In this document: one piece after another, positions 54,227 through 63,474 of the stretch
Layout: each line of letters begins with the position of its first letter
Numbering within the stretch: position 1 is the first letter of the stretch
Assembly (NCBI RefSeq): GCF_937988725.1
Contig: NZ_CALKHS010000010.1
Span: 1,302,001 to 1,366,000, forward strand
Direction of reading: 5' to 3'
Source of the DNA: an uncultured Castellaniella sp.
GTDB taxonomy: Bacteria; Pseudomonadota; Gammaproteobacteria; Burkholderiales; Burkholderiaceae_B
DNA length: 64,000 nt
Notes under the pieces: generated by a model
Seen by the model: only the letters and a program-made list of their open reading frames with translations
Told to the model about the DNA's origin: nothing
The model's database searches: none
Position numbers and translations under genes: made by a program

Positions 54227-55897
54227 ATGATGTCCGACTCCGTGCCGACCGACACCTCCGCGCCCGCCCGGCGCGCCCGCGCAGCGGCGGGATCCCCTTG
54301 GCGCACGCGTTTCTGGGTGCTGCTGGCGGGCGCCGTGCAGGCCCTGTGCTTCGCTCCCGGCCCGCTGCCCGCCTGGAGCCTGCCCTTCGTGCAGATCGCC
54401 AGCCTGGCGATCCTGGCGGCCTACGCCTGGGGGGCCTCGGGGCCGCGCCAGGCGGCCGGCTACGGCTGGCTGTTCGGACTGAGCCAGTTCGCCATCGGGG
54501 TGTACTGGCTCACCATCAGCATGCATCAGTTCGGCGGCTTGGCCCTGCCCCTGGCCATCGGGGCGCTGCTGCTGTTCGCCGCCGCCATGGCGGCGTACGC
54601 GGCCGGGGCCTGCGCCCTGAGCGCCTGGCTGTGCGCCGGACACGGAAACCCGGAACAACCGGCCCGGCGCCAGATCCTGAACGCGGCGGCCTGGGCCTGC
54701 GCCTGGACCTTGTTCGAATGGCTGCGAGGCACGCTGTTCACCGGCTTCACCTGGCTGAACGTCGGCTATGCCCACGCCGAAGGCATGTTCGCCGCCTGGG
54801 CGCCGCTGGTCGGGGTCTACGGCCTGGCCTGGCTGTCGGCCTTCGCCGCCGGTTCCATCGCCCTGATGGCCCGGGCCAAGGACACCCCATACGACCGCAG
54901 CGCCGCCGCCACCATCGCGCTGACGCTGCTGACCGGCCTGGCGGGCATCAGCCTGGCGCACATCCAGTGGGCGCAGCCCCACGGCCAGCCGATGCTGGTG
55001 CGCCTGGTGCAGCCGGCCACGCCGCAATCGGAAAAATTCGACCCCGCCCGCTTCCCGGCGATCCAGGACCGCACCCGTCAGCTGGCGGGGCTGGCGGCCA
55101 AGACCCCCCAGGATCGGCCCGGGCTGATCGTCCTGCCCGAAACCGTCATGCCGATCTTCCAGGACCAGGTGCCGCCGGCCCTCTGGCAGCCCTGGCTGGA
55201 CCTGGCGCGGCGCATGGACGCCGGCCTGCTGCTGGGGCTGCCGCTGCACGAACGCACGCCGGATGGCGATCGCTACACCAACGGCGCCACCGTGATCCGG
55301 CCAGACGACCGCCAGCCGCCGCTGTATGCCGGACAATGGCGCTACGACAAGCGCCATCTGGTGCCGTTCGGGGAATTCATCCCCCCCGGGTTCCACTGGT
55401 TCGTCCGCGCGCTGCAGATTCCCCTGGGCGATTTCGACCGGGGGTCCGAGCGCCAGCCGCCCCTGATGCTGGCCGGGCAGGCCCTGGCGGTGAACATCTG
55501 CTATGAAGACGCCTTCGGCGAGGAAATCGCCGCCGCCGTCGCGCCGGGCGACGACGGTTCTCCCGGCGCCAGCATTCTGGTGAACCTGAGCAATCTGGCC
55601 TGGTTCGGCGACACCTGGGCCCTGCGCCAGCATCTGTGGATTTCCCGCATGCGGGCGCTGGAAACCGCGCGGCCGGTCATCCGCGCCACCAACACCGGCA
55701 CGACGGCCGCCATCGACCCCGACGGACAGGTCCGCGGCCAGCTGGACCCGGCCATCCCGGGGGTGCTGGACGTGGAGATCCAGGGCGCTCAGGGCCTGAC
55801 ACCCTACGTGCGCTGGGGCAACGGGCCGATCCTGGTCTGGGTGCTGCTGGGGCTGCTGCTGGCCTGGCGGTATCGCCGCCCCCGACGCGCGTCTTAA
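54227..55897 (+). CDS. lnt: Apolipoprotein N-acyltransferase
   Basis: The product is 556 aa with an N-terminal membrane region of several helices and a nitrilase-like periplasmic domain. Catalytic triad elements are the Glu in LPETVMP, the Lys in RYDKRHLVPFGEF and the Cys in NICYEDAFGEE. It adds the third acyl chain to lipoprotein N-terminal cysteines. It ends with a single membrane helix. It is the last gene of the cluster and overlaps the convergent GGDEF gene by four bases. Confidence 0.95.
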   Translation: MMSDSVPTDTSAPARRARAAAGSPWRTRFWVLLAGAVQALCFAPGPLPAWSLPFVQIASLAILAAYAWGASGPRQAAGYGWLFGLSQFAIGVYWLTISMHQFGGLALPLAIGALLLFAAAMAAYAAGACALSAWLCAGHGNPEQPARRQILNAAAWACAWTLFEWLRGTLFTGFTWLNVGYAHAEGMFAAWAPLVGVYGLAWLSAFAAGSIALMARAKDTPYDRSAAATIALTLLTGLAGISLAHIQWAQPHGQPMLVRLVQPATPQSEKFDPARFPAIQDRTRQLAGLAAKTPQDRPGLIVLPETVMPIFQDQVPPALWQPWLDLARRMDAGLLLGLPLHERTPDGDRYTNGATVIRPDDRQPPLYAGQWRYDKRHLVPFGEFIPPGFHWFVRALQIPLGDFDRGSERQPPLMLAGQALAVNICYEDAFGEEIAAAVAPGDDGSPGASILVNLSNLAWFGDTWALRQHLWISRMRALETARPVIRATNTGTTAAIDPDGQVRGQLDPAIPGVLDVEIQGAQGLTPYVRWGNGPILVWVLLGLLLAWRYRRPRRAS

Positions 55898-58797
55898 TGT
55901 TCCAGGGGCTCGGCCTTTGAATCCAGCAGGCGCTGTTCGAAACTGAGCTGATCCAGGGGCTCTCCCAGCCAGAAGCCCTGCCCGGCGTCGCAGCCGATGT
56001 CCCGCAGCACGTCGTACTGGGCCTGGTTGGTGATGCCCTCGGCGATCACCCGCATGCCCAGCCGGTGGGCCAGGACGACGACGGATTCGCAGACCATGCG
56101 GGCCGCATCGCTGCCCGGCAGCTGTTCCGTCATCTCGCGCTCGAGCTTCAGCGTTTCGAAGGACATGTCGCGGGACGCCAGCAAGGCGGGCATGCCGACG
56201 GAAACCGCCCCCACGCTGAACCTCATGCCCGCCCTGTGCAGGCGGTTCAGGCGTTCCCGCACCAGCGGGCAGAGGTCCGGCAGCAGGTGTTCGTTGAATT
56301 CCAGCGACAGGCTGCCCGCGGGCAGCGCCAGGGCGTCGAGCAGGCCGACGACCGTATCCAGCCCCGACTGGTCCAGGCCCAGTTGGCCCGACGACACGTT
56401 CACCGTCAGACGCAGGTCCGGTGCCAGCGTCTGGCGCCAGCGGCTCAGCTGGCGGATGGCTTCGCGGAACACCCAGTCGCCCAGAGGCTTGATGAGCTGG
56501 CGTTCTTCGGCGAACGGGATGAAATCCATGGGGGCGATGACCCCGAATTCCGGATGCCGCCAGCGCAGCAGCGCTTCGGCCTTGATGATGCGCCGGGTGT
56601 CGAAGGCGTAGATGGGCTGGTACAGCAGAAAGAACTGGCCCGCGCCGATGGCTTCGGGCAGGGTCACCAGCAGATCATGCTGCATGCGGGCGCGTTCCTG
56701 CATGGACTGGTCGAAATACCGATAGCCGTTGCGCCCCGCCGCCTTGGCCTGGTACATGGCCATGTCCACGTGGCGCATCAGCATTTCGGCGTTGTCCGCA
56801 TCTTCCGGATACAGGGCGACCCCCAGGCTGGCGGAGATCCGGACCTCATTGCCCATCAGCAGATAAGGTTCGGCGATGAAGCCCAGCAGACGCTGGCACA
56901 GGGCGTCGAGCTGCGGCCTGCCGGACACGTCCGTCGCCAGAATCACGAATTCATCGCCGCCCAGGCGGGCGATGAACTGGTTCTCCTGGTCGCCGCGGCA
57001 GCGGCGCAGGCGGTCGGCGACCTCGACCAGCAGGCGGTCGCCCATCTCGTGCCCCATGGAATCGTTGACCTCCTTGAAGAGGTCCAGATCCAGGAACAGC
57101 AGCGCCATGGACTGCGTCTGGCGGTCGGCCTCGTCCACCGAGCCCTTCAGGTGCTCGTTGAAATACTGGCGGTTGGGCAGACCGGTGAGCGGATCGTGGT
57201 GCGCCTGATTCCAGATCGCGGTCTCGACCTGTTTCTTCTGCGTGACGTCGCTGAGCATCACGACCCGGCAATTGACCGAGCCATCATGATTCCAGGCGGT
57301 ATCCAGCACGACGCGCTGGGCGTATTCCTCGCCGGACTTGCGCTGCAGCCAGTATTCGCCTTCCCAGCGGCCCTTGGTATTGATGGCGTGCCACATCTGG
57401 TCGTAGAAATCCCGATTGTGGCGGCCCGGCCGCAACAGGGGCAGCAATTCGCCGGCCACTTCGTCGGGCCAGTAGCCGGTCATGCGGGAATAGGCCGGGT
57501 TGACGTCGATGATGACGCCCGTGGCATCGGTGATGGCGATGGCCTCGCTGCTGTTTTCATAGGCGATGGCCGCCAGTTGGGCGGAGGATTCCGCCTGCTT
57601 GCTTTCGGTGATGTCCTGGACCAGGCCGATGAGGGCGGCGTCGTCCCCCGAGCCCACCAGCGTGATGAAGGTCTCGATGTCGAACAGGGAACCGTCCTTG
57701 CGCCGGCCGTGGCGCTCGAACCGCAAGGTGGAGGTCTTCTGGCTGCGGCCCGATTTCAGGGCCTCGTCCACCAGATAGCGTTCGCGCGGCGCAATGATCG
57801 ACAGCAGCGACAGATGCCCGATCATCTCGTCGGGCTGATAGCCGAAGATGTCCGCCATTTTCTGGCTGACGAAGCTGAAGCGGTCGTGGGCGATCAGGAA
57901 GATACCCACCAGGGCATTGGACGCCAGCCCCTGGAAGATGATCTCGGAGCGCTGCAGGCCGGCGCGGTCCGCCCGCATCTGGGTCAGCAATTCATGGATC
58001 TGCTGGCACCCGGCGTTGTAGGCCCGGGCGATATCGACGATTTCCGCCGCGCCCGACGGCGCCAGCTTCGTGGTGTAGTTGCCCTGCATCATGGCGCGCG
58101 TGGCATGGCGCAGCGCCAGCAGGGGCAGCACGACGCCCCGGCGCACCAGCAGGAACGTCCCCACCAACACGACGATGTCCAGCAGCACCAGGATCACCAG
58201 CCAATTGAAGGCCTGGTCCTTGGACTGGTGCAGCAGGGGCATCAGGGCGTCCAGCGCCGCGTTCAGCGTGCCGAGCAGCGCCGCCGCATCATCGGCGATC
58301 CATTGCCGCTGCACCACGTGCGGCAGGTCGCGTCCTTCGGCGGCCGAAGCGTCTCCGCGCGAATAGGAATCCAGCATCACCGCCTGCAGGCGCCCGCGCA
58401 ACGCAACCCATTCGTAGCGGATCTTGGGCAGGAACACGCGCACGGAAGACTGATCCAGAGCTGCGATCTCGCGGTCGCCCACCACCCCGCCCCGGTCCAG
58501 CGCCTGCAGCGCCAGGTCCATGGCATCGATTTCCTTGCTGATCTGCCCCGTCTGCACCAGGCCGCCGTCGGCCAGCCGCATCGCCCGCACCGCCAGTTGC
58601 TGGCTGAACGCGCGCATGCCGCCCAGCGTGACGGATTGATCCAGCGCCGAGTCGTAGCGCGACATCAGCGAATACACCAGAACGGCATTGCCCAGTGCGA
58701 AGACCAGCATCAGGCCGTAGAACACGGCCGACACGGACCGCAGCCCGAGCAATGCGCGGGCAGCGGGCCCTGCTGGTGTGGAAAATCGTGGGCGCAT
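55894..58797 (-). CDS. Membrane PAS-GGDEF-EAL protein; EAL domain degenerate
   Basis: The product is 967 aa. Membrane segments at about 22-44 and 197-219 enclose a periplasmic sensor region. A HAMP-like linker, two PAS domains (about 285-400 and 408-525), a GGDEF domain (GGDEF at 613-617) and an EAL domain (EAL at 741-743) follow. The GGDEF motif is intact, but the usual RxxD inhibitory site aligns with QENQ (604-607). In the EAL domain the metal-binding DDFGTG aligns with GAVSVG (863-868) and EGVE is EGIT (920-923), so phosphodiesterase activity is unlikely. It would be a diguanylate cyclase or a c-di-GMP receptor responding to an unknown signal. Confidence 0.92.
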   Translation of the reverse strand: MRPRFSTPAGPAARALLGLRSVSAVFYGLMLVFALGNAVLVYSLMSRYDSALDQSVTLGGMRAFSQQLAVRAMRLADGGLVQTGQISKEIDAMDLALQALDRGGVVGDREIAALDQSSVRVFLPKIRYEWVALRGRLQAVMLDSYSRGDASAAEGRDLPHVVQRQWIADDAAALLGTLNAALDALMPLLHQSKDQAFNWLVILVLLDIVVLVGTFLLVRRGVVLPLLALRHATRAMMQGNYTTKLAPSGAAEIVDIARAYNAGCQQIHELLTQMRADRAGLQRSEIIFQGLASNALVGIFLIAHDRFSFVSQKMADIFGYQPDEMIGHLSLLSIIAPRERYLVDEALKSGRSQKTSTLRFERHGRRKDGSLFDIETFITLVGSGDDAALIGLVQDITESKQAESSAQLAAIAYENSSEAIAITDATGVIIDVNPAYSRMTGYWPDEVAGELLPLLRPGRHNRDFYDQMWHAINTKGRWEGEYWLQRKSGEEYAQRVVLDTAWNHDGSVNCRVVMLSDVTQKKQVETAIWNQAHHDPLTGLPNRQYFNEHLKGSVDEADRQTQSMALLFLDLDLFKEVNDSMGHEMGDRLLVEVADRLRRCRGDQENQFIARLGGDEFVILATDVSGRPQLDALCQRLLGFIAEPYLLMGNEVRISASLGVALYPEDADNAEMLMRHVDMAMYQAKAAGRNGYRYFDQSMQERARMQHDLLVTLPEAIGAGQFFLLYQPIYAFDTRRIIKAEALLRWRHPEFGVIAPMDFIPFAEERQLIKPLGDWVFREAIRQLSRWRQTLAPDLRLTVNVSSGQLGLDQSGLDTVVGLLDALALPAGSLSLEFNEHLLPDLCPLVRERLNRLHRAGMRFSVGAVSVGMPALLASRDMSFETLKLEREMTEQLPGSDAARMVCESVVVLAHRLGMRVIAEGITNQAQYDVLRDIGCDAGQGFWLGEPLDQLSFEQRLLDSKAEPLEH

Positions 58798-59144
58798 GCG
58801 ATCCTGATGGTCAAGGTGCCGGCAGCCTCGTCCCGCTGTGAGGGTGTTCTCGTGCCGCCTTCAGCAATGTTACCGGATATGCCTGCAAAGACAATCCCGC
58901 AAAAGGCCGATTCCTGGCGGGAGATCAAGCTTTTGGGAGGGTTGGGGGCGGCAGTCGGGTCCGGCTGGGCTATGATCTTCTCACCCCGGGTCTTCCCCTG
59001 CCGGCTCGGATTTCATGCATTTCTACTGTGCGCATGCAGTCCCATCGAGTATCGTCACGCACTAGGCTCGCCGCCTCCGCAAGCCGCCCAAGAAAAGGCC
59101 CACACCCAGGACAGGAGCCCTCCGACACGAATGAGCAATCCGAC
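58798..59144. other. Intergenic region between divergent GGDEF-EAL and ArsC-family genes
   Basis: These 347 bases hold no convincing gene. A TATGAT hexamer at 58971-58976 could be a -10 for the rightward gene, but no good -35 is at the right distance. Composition is slightly lower in G+C than the flanks. No repeat or tRNA was seen. Confidence 0.5.
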
Positions 59145-59495
59145 ATGACGGTTACCATCTACGGCATCAAGAACTGCGACACAATGAAGAAGGCCTTCAC
59201 GTGGCTTGGTGCGCAAGGCGTTGATTTCACATTCCACGATTATCGCGTCGCGGGCATCACCCGCGCCGAAGTCGCGGCGTGGGTTGCCGAAGCAGGGCTC
59301 GACAAAGTGCTGAACAAGGCGAGCAAGACGTTCCGTGCCCTGCCTGAAGCGGTACGCGACGGTCTGGATGAAGCCAGAGCGATCGACCTGATGGTCGCGG
59401 AGCCGACGATGATCAAGCGCCCGGTGCTGACGACGCCGCATGGCGTTGAAGTCGGTTTCAAGCCCGAGCGCTATGCAACGATTTTCGGACTTTGA
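59145..59495 (+). CDS. ArsC/Spx-family reductase-like protein (YffB type)
   Basis: The product is 116 aa. It begins VTIYGIKNCDTMKKAFTWL, where the single Cys in KNCDTMKKA is at the thioredoxin-fold N-terminus, and contains DYRVAGITRAEVAAWV and PTMIKRPVLT with the conserved Arg-Pro. Members relate to arsenate reductase but usually lack ars neighbours; YffB-like proteins probably reduce thiols via glutathione. No ars operon is present here. A bidirectional terminator follows at 59609-59644. Confidence 0.85.
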   Translation: MTVTIYGIKNCDTMKKAFTWLGAQGVDFTFHDYRVAGITRAEVAAWVAEAGLDKVLNKASKTFRALPEAVRDGLDEARAIDLMVAEPTMIKRPVLTTPHGVEVGFKPERYATIFGL

Positions 59496-59608
59496 GCGCG
59501 GCGACGAACTATTTTGACTATCTCGTCGGGGCGATTGTCACAGCGAGCCGCTGGCTAGCGCGCATGGCCAGCCCGCGCCCAGCGCACTGTGCGGCAGCCG
59601 CAAAAGAC

Positions 59609-59644
59609 AAAAGCCCGATAGCTGTTAAACTATCGGGCTTTTTT
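59609..59644. terminator. Bidirectional Rho-independent terminator
   Basis: A 13-bp stem AAAAGCCCGATAG / CTATCGGGCTTTT surrounds an 8-base loop. The plus strand has six T's (59639-59644) and the minus strand four. It would end the ArsC-family transcript from the left and the tRNA transcript from the right. Confidence 0.85.
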
Positions 59645-59650
59645 GATCTT

Positions 59651-59727
59651 TGGCGGAGCGGACGGGACTCGAACCCGCGACCCCCGGCGTGACAGGCCGG
59701 TATTCTAACCAACTGAACTACCGCTCC
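59651..59727 (-). tRNA. tRNA-Asp (GTC)
   Basis: A 77-nt cloverleaf on the minus strand begins GGAGCGGTAGTTCAG, with the anticodon loop CTGTCAC and GGTTCGAGTCC in the T-arm. CCA is encoded. The acceptor stem GGAGCGG/CCGCTCC pairs fully. It is last of three tRNAs. Confidence 0.97.
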
Positions 59728-59745
59728 GCAGCGATGCCAGAAAAC

Positions 59746-59821
59746 TGGCGTCCCCTAGGGGATTCGAACCCCTGTACTCACCGTGAAAGGGTGATGTCCT
59801 AGGCCTCTAGACGAAGGGGAC
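59746..59821 (-). tRNA. tRNA-Glu (TTC)
   Basis: A 76-nt cloverleaf begins GTCCCCTTCGTCTAGAGG, with the anticodon loop CTTTCAC and GGTTCGAATCC in the T-arm. CCA is encoded. The acceptor stem GTCCCCT/AGGGGAC pairs fully. Confidence 0.97.
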
Positions 59822-59842
59822 AGTACATTCATCAAAGAAGTT

Positions 59843-59918
<76 letters not shown>

Positions 59919-59948
59919 AAACAAGGTCTTCGTTAACGAAGAAGCGAG

Positions 59949-59977
59949 ATTATGCATGAGTTTTTCGACGTGTGCAA
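59949..59977 (-). promoter_or_regulatory. Promoter of the tRNA operon
   Basis: On the minus strand TTGCAC (59972-59977), a 17-base spacer and CATAAT (59949-59954) lie about 30 bases upstream of tRNA-Ala. A 14-base palindrome CTTCGTTAACGAAG (59928-59941) sits between the -10 and the tRNA. On the plus strand TATAAT at 59989-59994 may be a -10 for bioB, 200 bases ahead of its start. The rest of 59919-60191 shows no gene. Confidence 0.65.
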
Positions 59978-60191
59978 GTCGACCCCTTTATAATTACAAA
60001 TTGATGCAAATCGGCAGCCCGGGGGTCCTGCCCGCCATATGGCGAGGGTGGCGTGAGCGATGCCTGCAGCTTGGCGCCAGATCCGCCAAACACCGCGAAA
60101 ATCCTTGATTTTCAAGCGGCTTTCGCGTTTGCCACGAACGAGGCTGGCCCCTACTATCCGTGCTGTTCCCACTGATCAAGCGGATTCTTTC

Positions 60192-61181
60192 ATGGACACC
60201 CTCATTCGCCACGAAACGCTGTCTCAGGCCTGGCCGGTTTCCGCCATCCTGGAGCTGTTCGATCTGCCCTTCATGGATCTGCTGCTGCGGGCGCAGACGG
60301 TGCACCGCCGGCACCACCCGGCCAACGCGGTCCAGCGCTCCAGCCTGCTGTCGATCAAGACGGGCGCCTGTCCCGAGGACTGCGCCTACTGCCCGCAGTC
60401 CTCGCGCTACGCGACCGACCTCGAACAGACGCCGCTGATGCCGCTGCCCCAGGTCCTGGCGGCGGCCCGCCGCGCCCGCGACGCCGGCGCGCAGCGGTTC
60501 TGCATGGGCGCGGCCTGGCGCTCGCCCACCGAGAAGCAGCTGGACGACGTGATCGAACACGTGCAGGCGGTCAAGGCCCTGGGCATGGAGACCTGCGTGA
60601 CGCTGGGCATGCTCAAGCCCGGCCAGGCGGAACGCCTGAAGGCCGCCGGCCTGGATTATTACAACCACAATCTGGACACTTCGCCCGAATACTACGGCGA
60701 GATCATTCATACCCGGACCTACGACGACCGCCTGCAGACGCTGCAACGGGTCCGCGACGCGGGCCTGAAGGTCTGCTGCGGCGGCATCGTCGGCCTGGGG
60801 GAATCGCGCGAGATCCGCGCCGGCCTGATCGCCGCGCTGGCCAGCCTGGCGCCCTATCCTGAATCCGTGCCCATCAACCAGTTGGTCAAGGTCCCCGGCA
60901 CCCCGCTGGCGGACGCCCCCGACCTGGACCCGCTGGAGTTCGTCCGCACGATCGCGGTGACCCGCATCGTGATGCCCGAAACCGTGGTGCGCCTGTCGGC
61001 AGGCCGGGAATCCATGCACGACAGCACCCAGGCGCTGTGCTTCATGGCCGGCGCCAATTCGATCTTCTACGGCGAACAGCTGCTGACCACTCCCAATCCA
61101 CAGACGGCGGCCGACGCCAGCCTGTTCCAGCGGCTGGGCCTGACGCCCATGCCCGCTTCCACCGAAGCTTCCCCTAACTGA
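60192..61181 (+). CDS. bioB: Biotin synthase
   Basis: The product is 329 aa. It contains the radical-SAM motif CPEDCAYCPQSS, the second cluster region and substrate motifs YYNHNLDTSPEYY and CCGGIVGLGES, and near the C-terminus GANSIFYGEQLLTTPNP. It inserts sulfur into dethiobiotin. The ATG at 60192 is taken by homology to the usual start; its ribosome site is weak. No other bio genes or BirA-type operator are visible nearby. Confidence 0.96.
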   Translation: MDTLIRHETLSQAWPVSAILELFDLPFMDLLLRAQTVHRRHHPANAVQRSSLLSIKTGACPEDCAYCPQSSRYATDLEQTPLMPLPQVLAAARRARDAGAQRFCMGAAWRSPTEKQLDDVIEHVQAVKALGMETCVTLGMLKPGQAERLKAAGLDYYNHNLDTSPEYYGEIIHTRTYDDRLQTLQRVRDAGLKVCCGGIVGLGESREIRAGLIAALASLAPYPESVPINQLVKVPGTPLADAPDLDPLEFVRTIAVTRIVMPETVVRLSAGRESMHDSTQALCFMAGANSIFYGEQLLTTPNPQTAADASLFQRLGLTPMPASTEASPN

Positions 61182-61187
61182 GCCGCC

Positions 61188-62099
61188 ATGCATACCCTGA
61201 TTCTGAGCATCACCTTCAGCGTGATGGTGTCCGTGTTCCTGAAGCTCGCCCGGCGCTGCCAGGTGCGCATCGAACAGGCCATCGCCATGAACTACGTCAC
61301 CGCCTGCGCGCTGTGCCTGTGGCTGCTGCGCCCGCCGCTGGAGTCGCTGGGGCGGCAGACGCCGGCCGGCTGGGCGCTGCTGGGCCTGCTGGGCGTGCTG
61401 CTGCCCACCGTCTTCCTGATCATGGCGGCCGCGGTGCGCCAGGCCGGCATCGTGCTGAGCGACACCGCCCAGCGCCTGTCCCTGATCATCCCGATCCTGG
61501 CGGCCTTCCTGGTGTTCCACGAAGCCCTCTCCGGCCAGAAGGGCCTGGGCATCCTGCTGGCTCTGGGGGCGCTGGCCTGCCTGCTGCGCCGCCCCGCCGG
61601 CGCATCGGCTCAGTCCGACGCCCCGGCCGGCGGCATCGCTTCAGCCGACGGAAACGCGACCGGCGCATCGGACCTCAAGGGCCGCCTGGCCTGGCTGACG
61701 CTGCTGGGCGTCTGGGCGGGCTACGGCACGATCGACATCCTGTTCAAGCAGATGGCCCGCACCGGATCCGGCTTCACCAGCACGCTGTTGCTGAGCTTCG
61801 CCCTGGCGGCCGTCCTGATGGGCTTGTGGCTGCTGATCCGCCGCACGCGCTGGCACGCCCGCAGCCTGGCCTCGGGCATCCTGCTGGGCGCGCTGAACTT
61901 CAGCAACATCTACTTCTACATCCGCGCCCACCAGACCTACCCGGACAATCCGACGCTGGTCTTCGCCGCCATGAACATCGGCGTGATTTCCATCGGCACC
62001 CTGGTCGGCGCGGGCCTGTTCCGCGAACGGCTAAGCCGGACCAACGCGGTCGGCATCGCCCTGGCCCTGGCCGCCATCGTGCTGCTCTTCCCCCGCTGA
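61188..62099 (+). CDS. EamA/DMT-family transporter
   Basis: The product is 303 aa with about ten hydrophobic helices in two repeated halves, separated by a polar Ala/Gly/Asp stretch (about 140-165). It resembles drug/metabolite transporters of unknown substrate. It starts six bases after bioB, so it may be cotranscribed. Its 3' end overlaps the convergent MFS gene by 69 bases. Confidence 0.8.
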   Translation: MHTLILSITFSVMVSVFLKLARRCQVRIEQAIAMNYVTACALCLWLLRPPLESLGRQTPAGWALLGLLGVLLPTVFLIMAAAVRQAGIVLSDTAQRLSLIIPILAAFLVFHEALSGQKGLGILLALGALACLLRRPAGASAQSDAPAGGIASADGNATGASDLKGRLAWLTLLGVWAGYGTIDILFKQMARTGSGFTSTLLLSFALAAVLMGLWLLIRRTRWHARSLASGILLGALNFSNIYFYIRAHQTYPDNPTLVFAAMNIGVISIGTLVGAGLFRERLSRTNAVGIALALAAIVLLFPR

Positions 62100-63404
62100 A
62101 CCGGCGGCGGCCTCGTCCGCGGCCGGCGGCACGGTATCGTCCACGACGGGATCATGGGAGATGTCGTGCTCGATATCGACCCGGGGATCGAGCACCGCCA
62201 TGACGTGGGCGTTCTGCAGGGTATCGGCCATGGGCACGAACTGCGTGGGGGCGTCCGGGCTGACGTGGGTGCCCTTGACCCGCTGTTTCCGGATGAACAG
62301 CACCAGCACGGCGGAACAGGCGGACACGAAGACGAAGTAGACGTCGCTGCCCCAGGTGCGCATCAGCAGCCCGGCCAGCAGCGGCCCCAGGCAGGCGCCC
62401 ACGCCGTAGACCATGTACAGCAGGGCGCTGAGGCCCACGCGCCGTTCGGGATCGACGTTGTCGTTGGCGAAGGACGTGCCCATGGGGTAGAGCGTGAACT
62501 GCACGATGCCCAGGATGACGGAGAACGCCACCAGCGCCGGATAGGGGAACTGCAGCCAGCCCCACAGCGGGATGCCCAGGAGCACCAGGACCAGAGCCCC
62601 CAGGCGGATCAGCTTCACCCGGCTGGTGCGGTCCGCCAGCCAGCCCAGCGGCCACTGGAAGATCAGGCCCGCGGCCAGGGACGCCGCCAGGAACACCCCC
62701 ACCTGGTGATTGTCCATGCCATGCTGCAGGCCGTACACCGGCGCGAGGCCGTAGAAGGCGCCGTTGAGCATGCCGGCGACGAACAGCACCGTCATGGACA
62801 TGGGCACGCGGGCCAGGTAATAGCGCAGGGCCAGCGGCGCCGGGACCTGCAGGGCCGGGTGCAGGCGCCGCGTCAGCGTGATCGGAATCAGGCTGAGCAC
62901 GCTGCAGATCGCCACGAACACCAGGGGCTTGTAGTCCAGGTCCGGAAACAGGCCCAGGGTCAGCTGGCCCAGCACCGTGCCGGTACAGGTCGCCACCATG
63001 TAGAAGGCGAACACCGTGCCCCGGGCGGCGTTTTCCGTCTGTTCGTTGAGCCAGCTTTCGATGGCCACGAACAGGCACACCATGGCCACCCCCGCCACGA
63101 AGCGCACCGCCAGCCAGAGCCACAGGTCGTGGACCAGGATCATGATCAGGATGGTGATCGTGGTCAGGGCCGCGCAGGCCGCATAGGTGCGGATATGGCC
63201 GACCTGGATGATCAGGCGATAGCCGAAGCGCGCCCCCAGGACCAGCCCCAGGTAATAGGAGGCGATCATGGCCCCCACCCAGACCTCGGACACCGACTGC
63301 GCCGTCAGCCGCAGGCCCAGGTAGGTATTGAACAAGCCCGAACTGAGCAGCAGAATCAGGGTTGCCAGGTACAGGGAAAAGAAGGCGCCGATCGTCTTGG
63401 CCAT
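62031..63404 (-). CDS. MFS transporter, YcaD-like
   Basis: The product is 457 aa with twelve predicted helices. It begins MAKTIGAFFSLYLATLILLLSSGLFNTYLGLRL and has the MFS loop FGYRLIIQVGHIRTYA and GWLADRTSRVKLIRLG. The last 75 residues are hydrophilic and acidic (MAVLDPRVDIEHDISHDPVVDD), longer than typical. Substrate unknown. The C-terminal codons overlap the end of the EamA gene on the other strand. Confidence 0.85.
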   Translation of the reverse strand: MAKTIGAFFSLYLATLILLLSSGLFNTYLGLRLTAQSVSEVWVGAMIASYYLGLVLGARFGYRLIIQVGHIRTYAACAALTTITILIMILVHDLWLWLAVRFVAGVAMVCLFVAIESWLNEQTENAARGTVFAFYMVATCTGTVLGQLTLGLFPDLDYKPLVFVAICSVLSLIPITLTRRLHPALQVPAPLALRYYLARVPMSMTVLFVAGMLNGAFYGLAPVYGLQHGMDNHQVGVFLAASLAAGLIFQWPLGWLADRTSRVKLIRLGALVLVLLGIPLWGWLQFPYPALVAFSVILGIVQFTLYPMGTSFANDNVDPERRVGLSALLYMVYGVGACLGPLLAGLLMRTWGSDVYFVFVSACSAVLVLFIRKQRVKGTHVSPDAPTQFVPMADTLQNAHVMAVLDPRVDIEHDISHDPVVDDTVPPAADEAAAGSAGEEQHDGGQGQGDADRVGPA

Positions 63405-63474
63405 GGAAAAATCCGGTCAGAGCCGCGCCGCATCCCGGCGGCAGCCTGGGTGAAATATCCGATATGATAGAACG

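Noticed and set aside
56065..59148. A plus-strand open frame of about 1000 codons across the GGDEF-EAL gene
   Set aside because: It lies opposite a gene with intact GGDEF, PAS and EAL signatures and has no recognisable domain of its own.
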